Of a stretch of DNA of 64,000 bases, positions 49,393-60,624 are shown piece after piece. The translations under genes and the position numbers were made by a program. This DNA is from Diploscapter coronatus (taxonomy: Eukaryota > Nematoda > Chromadorea > Rhabditida > Rhabditidae): contig OZ038422.1 of NCBI GenBank assembly GCA_964036155.1, positions 16,081,201-16,145,200 of the forward strand, in the 5' to 3' direction. Under the pieces are notes generated by a model. It was not told the origin of the DNA. It did not search any database and saw only the letters and a program-made list of their open reading frames with translations. The number at the start of each line of letters is the position of its first letter. Within the stretch, counting starts at the first letter, position 1.

Positions 49393-50124
49393 ATTCTATC
49401 AGCGGAGACGAACAGCACAGAGATGAGTATGGTCACAAAAGACGACAGTGAATATGAAGAAGTGGCGGCCAAAGTTAGTCATGGGCTTTCTGGTGGTGCC
49501 ATAGCCGGCATTGTCATCGGAATTCTGGTTAGTAACTTTAAAAAATCCATTGACTCTCCATATTAGGGGACACGAGTTTTCTCTTCGCCCGTACATTATT
49601 TTTGATAAAAAAAATACTATCTTTTTTCGCTTTTCTAGAAAACTTTGAAAATCATTTTTTCTTCATCTCTGAATTAACAAAAAAACAATCTTTCTTTCAC
49701 ATATTTTTGCCTAACTGAAAAAATCAACTAAATCTTCTATTCTTTACAAGCAAATATCGATCTGATACTTTGATCCTCTTCTAATTTAACAATGAATAGC
49801 CAATGAGTGCGAACAAACAACCACAAATCTCCGTTTCTCACCGACCTATTGCGCTAATTTCCATTCAACATCCTTTAAACTTAGCGACATGAAAGCGTTA
49901 CACCTCAGACATCGAATTCTGAATACCAAATCATCGAATAAAAGATTAAAAAAAAAATCTTATTTTAGGCATTCATCCTCTTGCTTATAGCTGTATTCTT
50001 CCTAGTTCGATATTTGCGAGATCGACGAAAGAACCACGGCGAATACAGGCCACAATTCGAAGAGCAACACCACGCGAAGAATCTTCCCTATTTACAGCCT
50101 GTGGCTGTCGAGGGACTCATTTAA
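49393..50124 (+). CDS. Crumbs-like short polarity protein (CRB3 type), 5' exon missing
   Basis: Two exons, 49393-49527 and 49969-50124, encode a short ectodomain with N-glycosylation site NST, a helix (GGAIAGIVIGILAFILLLIAVFF) and a cytoplasmic tail. The tail has the two Crumbs marks: a juxtamembrane FERM-binding-like segment HGEYRPQFEE (GTYSPS.QE in Crumbs) and a C-terminal PDZ-binding end, here VEGLI where most Crumbs proteins end ERLI. Crumbs tails recruit PALS1/PATJ and FERM proteins at the apical membrane of epithelia. The Arg-to-Gly change in the terminal mot is unusual. An internal ATG at 49423 would give 86 aa, but the frame is open to the acceptor at 49393, so an upstream signal-peptide exon is likely. 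Family call rests on tail motifs only. Confidence 0.65.
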
Positions 50125-51255
50125 AAACGATCAATTCCCAATACAGTGAATTAACACCGAAAATTAAGGGATTCAAAAATTAAAAGAAGTTTAAAAAAAA
50201 CAAAAAACTGGAGTTCGCGTACCTATTTCTCAATTTCGAATTTTCAAATCTCTCAAAATCCCTCGAAGATAATCTCATTAGAAGATATCATCTATTCGAA
50301 GTCACTCATATTCGATGAGATCAGCCTTGTTTTCAGTGCTACGATTCCATTTCCCCTATGCTCATTATCTTTTCCCTGTGCCTTTACCGAACTTTCCCAC
50401 GATATATCATTTGAATCAGCTACGATTCTTAATTCCTGTATACAACTTTCCAAAGGTCATTCCTACCTGTAAGAGAACTTTTCATACAAAACAACAATTC
50501 ACTTCTAGAATTATCAAATCAGGGTACTTTTTTCTTCTGCTTTTTCAGTTCTTCCAAATTTAGTAAGTGTTGCTAGCTTGCTTCTTGTCAAAGTGTGTTT
50601 ACTTGTCTTTTTTTCTTTCCAACTTCACCGGTGCTAATTCCTCCTTCCGTTTTAATCAATTACTGTAAATTGTAAATATCAAAAGATAATTTAGGATCGC
50701 GAAATTTTTCGAGTGAACATTTTCAAAACTTGTGATTTTTCTTTGAAGAAAATCTGCATAACTTTATCGTTTCTGAGATTCTCAAAATTGTCCGATTTCT
50801 TTCAAATCCGATGCACGATTTTCGAAAATGCCTACCTTCATAAATTGTTTTTTTTCACAAGAATTATATTTATTTCAAACTCGATTTCAACTCAAATACA
50901 ATAAACTACTATACTATTCCACTTGTTCAACTGTCCTAATTCCTACAACTAAACAACATTTTTGAAATTGAAATAAAAAAGAAAATCTGAATGAAAACTA
51001 ATAGAAAAGTACAATACAAAACACCTACACAGAATACAGGATGAGAAATGAGAAACGAATTCGAAATTTATAAAACTAGAAGAGAATATGAAATTCCGAA
51101 ATAGTTAGCGAGTTTAGATCTCCAAGTCCTGATTCTGGTAGTTTCAATTTTGAATAACTCAACAAAATAAGAAATAAATAAAATTTAACCAACTTGAAAT
51201 CGAGGGTAGTTTGCAGTGCAGCAGCAAAAGCAGGACTGCAGTCTGTCTGTCCGCC
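50125..51255. other. Convergent intergenic region
   Basis: It lies between the 3' ends of the Crumbs-like gene (+) and the proline-rich gene (-). No gene or repeat was recognised. Confidence 0.45.
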
Positions 51256-54091
51256 TCAAGCCTTGACACCGAGCAACTCGTTTACGTCCAATGGACCTTT
51301 CTTCAGTTCAGCAGGATCCTGAAAAATGCTTTTCTTGATTTTTGAAAGAATTATATCAATTTTTAGTTAATGGCCAAAATAGGTCTACTGGTTGAACGAA
51401 ATCTGAATAAGTTTTAGCTCTTTAGATTTATGCATGCGAATATGTAAGCATAACGATCTTTACGAAAACTTTAGGTTCAGTTTTCGCGTTCAACTAATTT
51501 TTCTTTCAATGTCGTTCGTCAAATGGAAAGATCGTCTTCATTTTCGAATTCCAAAATCCACTTTCGTGCGTCCGTCAGGAAATAGTAAAATAAGCGAAAA
51601 TTTCGAATTATTGAAACGCTTACTTTATGAAAATTCGGAACGCATAAAAAAGAATGGGACTCGAGAATTATTGCAAAGTCATAGCTTTCTCGCTCATTCC
51701 AGAAATGCACGAGTCATCTCACCTCTGGCTTGTTCTCCTTGTCTCCGCCCTTTTCCTCAGCGGCCTTTGTAATCCTCATTCCAAGATTCTCCAGGAACGT
51801 CTTCAGTCCTTTTGTCGGCTGCTGGTGGATCTGAATGATTGCACTATCTATCTTCATCAAAAGCTTCATTCATCTCGTACCTTTCTTTTCTCATTCGAGA
51901 CAGGGCCAATGCGTACGAGAGCGGGGTCGTTGATCAGCTTCGGTTTCGGCTTCGGCTTCGGCTTCGGGGCCTGTAATTCTTCATATTTGATAGGGAATGC
52001 TTGAAACTGCTATTGTCGAGTGGAAATGAACGGAAGCCTCACACCACCCAAAATTGTGTGTGTGTCGTCAGCTCTTTTTCTTGCTTATTTTTTCCATTAT
52101 AATTTTACAGATTCTTTATCAGTTTATCAGATATAGCTGCTGAAAATACAGAAGATGCGCCAGGAATCGAGGTTGGAGCTGTTAATTTATTTCAGAATTT
52201 TTCAAGATAAATAGTCTTTGGAAAGAAGGAACGATTGCATCATGTGCCTTATTCTGCAGATGCATCATACTACTGTCTTATCGTCAGAATAGCAATCAGC
52301 AAAATTAGCAAAAAATATAATTTCGAAAAATAAACGAGACAACGAGTTGACGATAACTTGCGCATTGGTTGCGGCGAGATTGACGCACAAACGCACAACT
52401 TTGAACTGCTGTGATTCCCAAAACAGGTCGTGTTCAATGGCATAGGTTTGAAAACGCTATCTTCAATTTCGCAAAAGCACTTGTGGGCCCTATTCATATC
52501 TGCGCCTCAAACCCAAACGATTCCCACCTCACTCTTCTTATTGTTGGCCTTTCCACTCTTGTCAACAGCCTTGACTTCCTTTGCGTCAGCCCCTCCACTC
52601 TGCCTTTTCACAGTCTGCTTCACTTCCAGATGCTTCCTCTTCTCGCTGCCTCGCACCACGTTCAGTTCGTTCAGTGTCTTGTGAATCTCTTTATCCAGGT
52701 AGTCCTTTTTCGATTCGTCTACCTGAATTTCGACTTTCATTTTTATCAGGAAGACGGAAAATGAATAATGCGAAAGAAAAATTTTGACCGATTTAGAACT
52801 CGAACTTTAACTTCACAGACAAAATTTGTGATTTTTTTCATCTACAATTTTCCCCACCTTGATGCCGATACTGATGATTTCTTCACGAGAATAGGAGCCA
52901 TTCTCACGAATAGAGACAGAATCGATGACAGTCTTTGCAGGAATGAGCTGCCTTGCGTGGATGTGCTCGAATTCGGCTAGAGGGAAGCCGATGGGCAGAG
53001 GGTGGCGCTGACGAGGCGCGTAGGACGACGGAGTGAAGGTAAAGTGGCCAGTGCGGTTGAAGAGACGCGACATCGACGGGGAGACCGAGCCCTGGGCTGG
53101 CAGGTGAGATGCCTGTCGCACTGAGCCGAACAGCTCCGTCACTGTGATCTTCCCTGTTTTCACCTGAAACATTGAAGATTTTTCCGGCACAAGTAAAAGA
53201 AGAATTGCGATTTCCGACACAAGGACGAGATGGAATGAAAAATTCGAAAATCGCAACTGACATGGAACCTCGAAAATTTTTGGAATCGGAAAGATTTCGC
53301 CCAACTTGGGTAGGATCAGAATTCTCTCGCATTTTTCTTTCGATTATTCTCGATTTTTAGACTCCCCGAGTATTCCTCTAATTTTGCTTTCAAAAATGAG
53401 TTTTTTTTATCAGTGGTGTTTGAATTATTGGCTTGGATGCTTCTTGGACCCTCAAAATTCGAATTTTGAGCTCAATTCTGAACACTTCAACTTTTGAATT
53501 CCAAAAACGTAATTATTGCGGGAAGGTTCGAAAGAATTTTGCGAGTTCATTTCATCATTCCTCTGATCATCAAACTTCTCTCCACTGACTTCTTCCTGTT
53601 TAGGCTGCATGAGTCTGTTCAGTTGAATGGCAGCGTCAGCACTGGGCGACTTGACCGCGGCCCCATCGCGATGCCAGTGGTACTTGTCGTTGACGGGCAT
53701 TTGCGCGGAGCTGTGGTCGTTCGACTGAAAATGGGCGAAATTGATCGATCGAATCAATGAATTTGTTGTTTGTTGCATTTTTTGCTGACCCAGATATTGT
53801 TGAAAAGCTGATCGAGTGATTGCAGGGGTTGCAGCGGCTGAACGACAGGTTTTGGAGGGCTGGACAGGCTGCCCTGCCTCCCGATCGCCGAGGTGAAACA
53901 GAATTTGTCCATCTCCTAAAATAAAAAATTCATTTCCGAGGAAAAGCGAGTGAATTTCAAACCATTTGGGAAAATGTCTTGTTGGGAGATCTGGGCGCGT
54001 GTGGAACGTTCCTCACTGATGACAACGGATCTCCTAAAGAGAATTTTTTTAGTCAAGCGGAAAAAGAAAACCGTGAAAATTCACCTTGCAT
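51256..54091 (-). CDS. Unrecognised proline/lysine-rich protein
   Basis: Nine exons splice in phase (54085-54091, 53963-54033, 53790-53915, 53509-53724, 52858-53163, 52528-52722, 51881-51970, 51723-51830, 51256-51318) to 393 aa from the Met in MQGDPLSS. The start is uncertain: candidate 5' exons lie further upstream. Visible segments are a Pro-rich stretch (PPKPVVQPLQPLQSLDQLF), KITVTELFGSV, a His/Arg/Pro stretch, ENGSYSREEIISIGIK, a charged segment with Lys/Gln, PKPKPKPKPK and a C-terminus LDVNELLGVKA. No globular domain is evident. YSREEII resembles the eIF4E-binding pattern Y-x4-L-hydrophobic with Ile in the Leu place, which would suit a translational repressor, but this is only a motif resemblance. 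Exon phases and low-complexity composition support coding; function is unknown. Confidence 0.7.
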
Positions 54092-54314
54092 GACGCAGGC
54101 AAAGGAGAAAATGGTGAAATTCAGCCGATTCCGCAAAGCGTTGAATTTTCGCAAGTGGGCATTTTTGCATGTTTTTCTTCGATTCTTTTCTGCTGGTCTT
54201 CATTCTTTTGTCATTTTTAGAAGAACCTATTCTATTTCTTCTCTCCTCATTGTTTTCCCCCTTTTTCTCGTTCGACGGTAGAATTGGGAGGAAAGGGAGA
54301 CACGGCGCGTCCAC

Positions 54315-54359
54315 CTCAGATGCCCATAGCTTTGCGCAGAATGGTCCATTTTCAGAAAT
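54315..54359 (-). other. Candidate 5' exon of the proline-rich gene
   Basis: Phase 0 in and out, encoding ISENGPFCAKLWASE between a TTTAG acceptor and GTGGAC donor on the minus strand. I could not find a convincing exon joining it to the first firm exon of the gene at 53963-54033, so its use is unproven. Confidence 0.3.
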
Positions 54360-54484
54360 CTAAATGAATCTAGAATGCTGAGCAAGAGCCCTTTCTGATG
54401 ATATTCCTTTTCCTTTATCATTGTTCATTTTCAAAAATATACTTGCGCTCTCTACATATACTAATTTTCAGCTCATTCAGTCAC

Positions 54485-54570
54485 TTTCCGACTATTATGC
54501 TGAAGCATTATTTGTTCCAGATGGAACGGACACGATGTCGTACTACCGGGACTCACCCAGCCACTCGGGC
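54485..54570 (-). other. Candidate 5' exon of the proline-rich gene
   Basis: The frame encodes PSGWVSPGSTTSCPFHLEQ and continues to a GTGACT donor. It enters in phase 1, which fits the exon at 55163-55240, and leaves in phase 0, which fits 54315-54359. The acceptor (GATGAGTAG) is weak, and the + strand is also open here. Confidence 0.3.
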
Positions 54571-55162
54571 CTACTCATCCATCTACTCTACTCACTAATC
54601 TTACTTTCAAAACAAAAATCAAATTCCAACTCGACTCTTTACTCGAAAGAAGAAAATAATAACTGACAAATCGACGATCTCGCCACTTAGCTAATCGTTG
54701 AGATCCGAATTAAACATTTTACTGACCTTTCTGTGTCCGAATGGAGAATAAAGACTTCGAGGAAAAACGCACGTGTTTTTATTTTAATAGTTATTCAAAT
54801 TTAACTATTTTAAAAGGAAAATTATTTTCGGATTTTAAAAATTCGTTTTTTTCAGATATTTTGTCATCTACTCGCTTTTGGTGAGTCTCCGTTGATGGGT
54901 TTTTCTCCATACTTAATTTAATTGATATTTACTTTCGTCGTATTTCAAATTTATTTGCATCTCTACAAAATTTCAAAAATAACGAATTGTCCATGAACAT
55001 TATCACAGAGTTCCTGCTGATTTTTAAAACGAATATTTTCTTGCAAGATTTTACACGACGAGTGGGTCTTCTCTATCACTCGTTCGGTGCTCTTTCAATT
55101 GGGGCTTTTCTTCTTTCTTTCCTAAAATCATGTTATTTGTGTTCTTTCCAGAATATTCTCAC

Positions 55163-55240
55163 CATTTTCATTCTTGTTCGGTCGATAAACCTTGACTTCT
55201 GGCTGAGGTCCTGCGCCCATGTACGGCATTGAGTATGATT
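55163..55240 (-). other. Candidate first exon of the proline-rich gene
   Basis: On the minus strand an acceptor TGATTTTAG precedes a frame reading MPYMGAGPQPEVKVYRPNK and ending in a GTGAGA donor. The TTTTAG could be a trans-splice site and the Met a start codon. Phase agrees with 54485-54570. Confidence 0.35.
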
Positions 55241-56343
55241 CTAAAATCAGAACTATTGATTTCTTCTGGAGAAAGTTGTTAATCCCAGCTTCATACACCT
55301 GCAACTTAACTTTCATTTTTCTCGTTTCTTTTCATTCTCTCATTTTAGACTTTCTCTTTTGAAGCTAATTTAGATTTTTAAAAAATTCTAAGGGAAGAGA
55401 GTCGAAATTGCCGCCAAATGATGTCCCAATGCTCGACTCCACTACCACTGCGCTCAGACCTAGGGAAGACGACCGTCAGAAAGTCCTTGCGACCTATCCC
55501 CCGTATATTTTCTTCGTCTAACGAAAGTTCTTCTCAGACCTGACTACGCTACAGTCGCCTTTCCTTATTCTCTGCTTTGGTGCTGAATGGCCATGAAATA
55601 GGAGGGACGAAATAGTGTGTAAATGAAGAGACAAATAAGAAACGAGAATATTGAGTCAAGTACAGGTTTGCGGAAAAAACGAAGTACTTCTCATTTCCTC
55701 GATCTTCTTTTTCATTTCTTCTAGATCCGGAGGTCGTCTCATTCCTCGCTTATCCATTTCTTCGCGAATTTCTAACAATATCGTTGTTTTCTCATGTTTA
55801 TTTTGATTTTCTAACTCTTTGGATCCGGAGGGTCAAACCTCTTCTTATGTGATGACTGTCTTCTGTTAGGTTCTAAATATTGAAATCATCACAGAATTAC
55901 AACAAAGATTCTATTACTCTAACGACCTCGAACAATTCAATCAGAACCTTTTATTTTATCTAGGTGAAGATCAACTATTACACAATTACAAAATACTCTC
56001 AAAAATTGAACGCGAATAAATATAAGCACGAAGAAGTAAGATCATTTTGTTTTTACTAGAAAACAGACCTAAGCAAGACTTAAATCAGATCGTTCGAGCG
56101 TACCATCCCCTTAAACCAAGATTTCCTACCAAAGTCTTCTTGCGTACCCCCTATTTCTCAAATTTCTATAGAAAAAAATATTTGCGCACACCCTTCACTA
56201 TAATTTTTTAGCCTGACTGAAAATCTTCCTAGATCTGTTAGAAAACTAGAAGACAGGATAGATCCAAAGAAAATCTACAATACAATTTAACAAGGTTCGA
56301 TCAATACCAAGATTACTAATCACTTATTATATCACTGGTCCAA
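55241..56343. other. Intergenic, nothing recognised
   Basis: No open frame with supporting splice sites and no repeat with clear arms was seen. Confidence 0.4.
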
Positions 56344-56845
56344 TTACCGACCTGGTCTATGATTTGCAGAGGTCAATTTCGATTTCAGCGCTGATCCTAC
56401 TTTTTCGAGATTCTTGCCAAGCACGAAATAATCCAACTAAAAATTCATTTAATTCAAAGAATATATGAAAAAAAAATCATACGACGCAAACTCCGATGAG
56501 TGCAACGCATATGAAAAGTAGTGCATAGAAACTCCAGTTCTCTGAAAGTCAACTAATTTTTAACAGCAATTTTGAATTTTAGATGAAGATCAGGAACTTG
56601 AGATGCTCAAAATTTAAAATTAAAGTCGGATTTCGTAGATTACCAATGAAGATCAAGCTCTTACTTGGTTTCTCTTTTTCCGGCAATTTGTAGACAGGTT
56701 TGAGCTCAGGGTTGGGCGGTTTTCTCCTGCGAACTCCTTCCGGATTCACATTGATCGGATCAGTGTTGGGCTGTTTTTCTTCAGACTTGTTCATTTCGCT
56801 CTCTGATAAAAAGAACTCGTCAAATTTGAATACATCTTCGGGCAT
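56344..56845 (-). CDS. Small single-pass membrane protein
   Basis: Three exons (56665-56845, 56483-56541, 56344-56436) splice in phase to 110 aa. The first 60 residues are hydrophilic and acidic, then Pro/Lys-rich (MPEDVFKFDEFFLSESEMN...; RRRKPPNPELKPVYKLPEKE). A hydrophobic helix follows (NWSFYALLFICVALIGVCVV), then a short basic tail ending SANHRPGR. There is no signal peptide, so the helix is probably an anchor; orientation is not clear. I do not recognise a family. It lies head-to-tail with two other minus-strand genes of unknown function. Confidence 0.65.
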
Positions 56846-57707
56846 TTCAATCCTGACAAATTCGATACAGGAATTCTAAGTTAGGAAAGGAGGAAAGAAT
56901 TTGAAAAAAATAGAAGTCTCCATTGAAATAAAGAAGAACGGCATAAAAATCAGCACAAATTCATCATTTTTACATGGTATTTTACCGAGAAAACAAATTG
57001 ATGATGAAATTTGTAGTGAATGAGAGGTAATTTACAATTAGGCTAGAGAAAAGGCGAATTGAAATAGGAAAAATGGAGAAATGCAAAAGGTATGGCTGTT
57101 GCTAGGGAAAATCAAATGGCAGTAAATAGAGAATAGACAATGTTGGGTAATCGAAGATAAAAGATGCAGTAGCAGAGATAAAGACGAATATGCAAAATAG
57201 AAAATGCCGAAGCTGCTAGGCGACGCTATAGGCCGGTGGTGATAAGATTTAATAATCGGAGTTGGTTGATATTTGTGTAGGTGAACGAACAAATGCGCCA
57301 AATCATAAATTGAATATTCTTCAAAAGTACATTTGAAGTTAATTTAAATTTAACTCGTGTTAGTAAAGTTGAACCAATCAGCATTTCGTTACTTCGAATT
57401 TCCCGAATTGAAGCTCGAATGACAATCTGTAAATGACGGAATGCTTTTTTATTCGATAAAATGACAAAACGAACGAGTAAAATGGCTCGTTAGAGGATGA
57501 GTAGAAAAAGATAATATTAAGAAAAGATACTCCGTCATTCACAAACTGCCGACTAATCCAAGAAATCATTATAATTAATGTAAAATCGCAAATCACAAAC
57601 TTCTCTAAATCATTTTCACACCTGTGGTCAGTTTTCATGGGCATGATTTCAACCTGGTTAGAAGTTATCCTCAACCCTTTAATAATATTCCTGATATTTC
57701 CAATTTC
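56846..57707. other. Intergenic, nothing recognised
   Basis: A minus-strand frame at 57038-57301 reads as His/Ser/Leu/Phe-rich and looks compositional. No repeat with clear arms was seen. Confidence 0.4.
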
Positions 57708-58288
57708 TCATGCTGTTTTCGATTCCTGAGTAGTAGATTCAGGGGACTCAGCAATAGACCTGGATGTCACCGAATTTGTTGTAGCTGCAGTTGCAGTCGC
57801 TTTTTCCACGTCCTCTTTTGCTTCTTGCTTCTGAAATCTCGGACTTTATCTCTATCTTGGTTTCGTCTCTTATTCCAATTTCAGTCTTTACGGCATGTCT
57901 TCTGAAACTCCTTGACTTTATTTCTGCTCTAATCTCCCCCGCCCACAATTTTATCCCCAAAATCTCAATTTATACTGCCTCAGTGTCCGAATCTTAATCA
58001 CTAATTTCAGACGGCACTTCCAGACAATTCTTCATCGGCAGTTTTTTAGACAAAGAATGACCACTCTCTTCTCATGTATGGCAAAATTGTTGCTGTATTC
58101 TCTCTGCGATTGCTCCCCCATCACTCAATGCGAGCGAGAGAGACAGATCGATGGAAAAGGGGCAAAACGCTGTTCCTTCCTATCTCCTTTCATTTTCGTC
58201 GCAGTGCTAACCCCTTTCTGCTGTCGTTTCTTTTCACATCGCCCCGCGAAGTAAAACGCGATAGCTGCTATGGCGATGCACGCGATGG
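57708..58288 (-). CDS. Single-pass membrane protein, partial model
   Basis: Two exons are firm by phase and content. 58212-58288 encodes a transmembrane helix followed by a basic stop-transfer stretch (AIACIAIAAIAFYFAG, then RCEKKRQQKG). 57708-57830 encodes a Thr/Ala/Ser-rich acidic cytoplasmic-type tail (KQEAKEDVEKATATAA..., ending TTQESKTA). The exon upstream of 58288 must end in phase 1 and presumably carries the ectodomain and signal peptide; I could not find it with confidence between 58289 and 58500. The layout suggests a type I receptor-like protein. No family recognised. Confidence 0.5.
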
Positions 58289-58609
58289 CTGAAACGTCGA
58301 ATTTTGAAATTGTTTAAAGTTTGAATGGTTTTGCTTACTTCTCACTATTTAGATGGAAGACTTGTAAACTTATCAATTGGCGGCAGCACACTTTTATCTA
58401 TCGGAGAAATACAAATTTACAACTATTATTTGCATCAAACTTGATAAGAAATCTATCACCGCAAGGCGATAAGCTAATAAGCTGGTCTTGCAGAATGAAA
58501 ATAAACAAGTTTTTCAGACTTCGAAGACTATTTGGAAGATTTCGGCTCAAGGATTCGTCTGACAATTTTTGCGTTGCAAGACGATATTGTGCAATGACAA
58601 GTCATGAGG

Positions 58610-58690
58610 CGCCAGCAGGCATCGATCCCGCTTCTTTCCAGCTATGCGGATCGGAGCGTGCTGTCACTACACTATTACGCTCTGGGGTGG
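58610..58690 (-). mobile_element. tRNA-derived (SINE-like) sequence
   Basis: On the minus strand an A-box-like TAGTGTAGTGAC is followed about 45 nt later by a B-box-like GGGATCGATGCC, set in a pairing T-stem (GCGGG / CCTGC) with a 7-nt loop. An ending TGGCGCC resembles an acceptor half, but no matching 5' half is present. It is probably a tRNA pseudogene or the head of a SINE rather than a working tRNA. Confidence 0.5.
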
Positions 58691-58699
58691 GACCCAAGT

Positions 58700-60624
58700 A
58701 AAAATTTTATCCCCCATTTTACCGAAGGGTAAAAAATGTAATTTTGCGGCGTAAAATCGACTTTTCAATCAACATTCATTTTTTAATATTATCAGAGGCT
58801 GGTGCAAAAGAAAAGTCCTAACCCAAAAATTGACACGCATATGTTTTATTTATACTTAGGTTCAATCAATGGTACAATCGTCTGGCGATTTTTTTGTCTC
58901 GAAATACGACAAGTCGAACTTTTAGTTCATGCTAAAGAAGAGTTAAGCACGAACAGTGAAGGCAAAGTTTGGCCATCTCCTCTCCAAAACTTTTTTCATA
59001 CGTTTAAAGAAGAATATATGAATAATCTAAAGGGAAACGAGATGTATTGGGTCATACACCTATATATGACACGTTCTTGGTAAAAATCGAGTTTTTTTTT
59101 TATAGAGGGGGCGGTATCCAAGAATTCGATTCTCAACTTTCGAACTGATTTTTTGTTCTTGGGGGTTTTCGACTACGCTGGTTACAAATCTGACAGTTAA
59201 AATCCAATCCGACCACTTGTTCTGCTTGTTCCGGAAGGTCCGCATTCGGTAGTTTCGGAAAATTATATTCTCGTTATTCTGCATGGGAAAAATGTTCGCA
59301 GAAACCAGCTGAGCACGATTCTGAAAAGATCTCGTCGAAGTGACACTGAATAAAGGAGTTGTAATGAACATAGTAAAACATGGAAAATGTCATATCGATT
59401 TTTTAAAGTATTTTTATTTTTCAAAAGTACCAAGTTCCATAAGTTATTTATACTGGGAAGTAGCCCAGATCTTTTAGTTTCTGAAACATTTTGCCGTTTT
59501 CCTGCAGACTGCCCGCTAGCGGAGAAATGTCACTTCTTCGAAGAGTTGTCATGACTCATGTTTTCCTAGTTTGATTTTAAAATTCACAACTCCCAGAATT
59601 CTAACCCAAATTCGATCATTCTTTTTTTATTGAACAGCATAGTCTCTAAAATATCATGCAATAAAATGAATTTTTTGAAGTTCAATGACCAATTACTGCA
59701 AAGTGCCGTTTGGGCAGAAAATTACAACAAATCATATCTTCCTACATTTCTGACGAAATTTCATGATTATTTTTTATTCTGTAGATCTTGAGTAGAAGAA
59801 TACGGTAAAAATATAAAGTAAATTTTTAGAAATTATTTTTGGCGGGAAAAAAATTACCCTATATACCCGTACTGTATTTACAAGTGTAACGTGAGTTAAC
59901 GTCGGAGTTTTCCATGAAATCTTGTAGAGCTCTTCAAGTTGACCACTTTTGTTCCAAAACTTTTTCTAGAATGTGCACGCACAGGGGATATGATTTTTTG
60001 AAATTTTCTTTCATGAAAATCACCTTGGTTTTACGCATTCAGCAATTTATTTGACCTCAAGAACCCCCTTATTTTTTCTAAAGTTACATATTTTTATTCA
60101 GAATTAAATTCTCTATAAAATAAGATCCTTTTCAGTTGGCATCCCAAGACATCGATGGGGTCAAAATCGCGAAAAACTGCCGCCGGTCATGGTCACTTTT
60201 TGAATTTTCAAATTTTGGTCGAAAATTGTTGATCGTAGCAGGTAGTCGTAGTTACACTATTTGTAGAGTTTTTCGTGGGCTATCTAATGCAAAACCCCAT
60301 TTCATTTTGTCTAGAAATAAGTAAGTTATGAGTTTTTTTTCTGACATGGGGTATGTAAAAGCTTGAAATCAGTATAACTGTCCACCTGCATTTTAATGAA
60401 AACAGACTGCACCACGAGAATCAGCGTGAAAAACTGAACAATGCATGTGAAAATCAGCCAAATCGACGGAGCCCTTCCTTATGACTTTGATTTTTCCTGA
60501 TATCCACTCTTAAAAAAGTACATATAGCAAAAGAAGAACTCTATATATTCACGAAAATCGATTATTATTGAGCAAATACGAGGTTGCATCATTGGATGGT
60601 GAGAATACTGCAGCTTCAGGCTAG
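58700..60624. other. Intergenic, possible transposon debris
   Basis: GGTGCAAAAGAAAAGTCC at about 58801 looks like a mariner-type end, but the partner end was not found. Open frames at 58802-59083 and 60136-60324 have no recognisable domain. The rest is AT-rich DNA without features that I can support. Confidence 0.35.

Noticed and set aside
54421..54666. Plus-strand frame with SDYYAEALFVPDGTD followed by AATAAA near 54745
   Set aside because: Looks protein-like, but no upstream plus-strand exon was found, and the minus strand has a phase-consistent exon at the same place. Kept as an open alternative.
57038..57301. Minus-strand His/Leu/Phe-rich frame
   Set aside because: No start context, splice partner or family; composition-driven.
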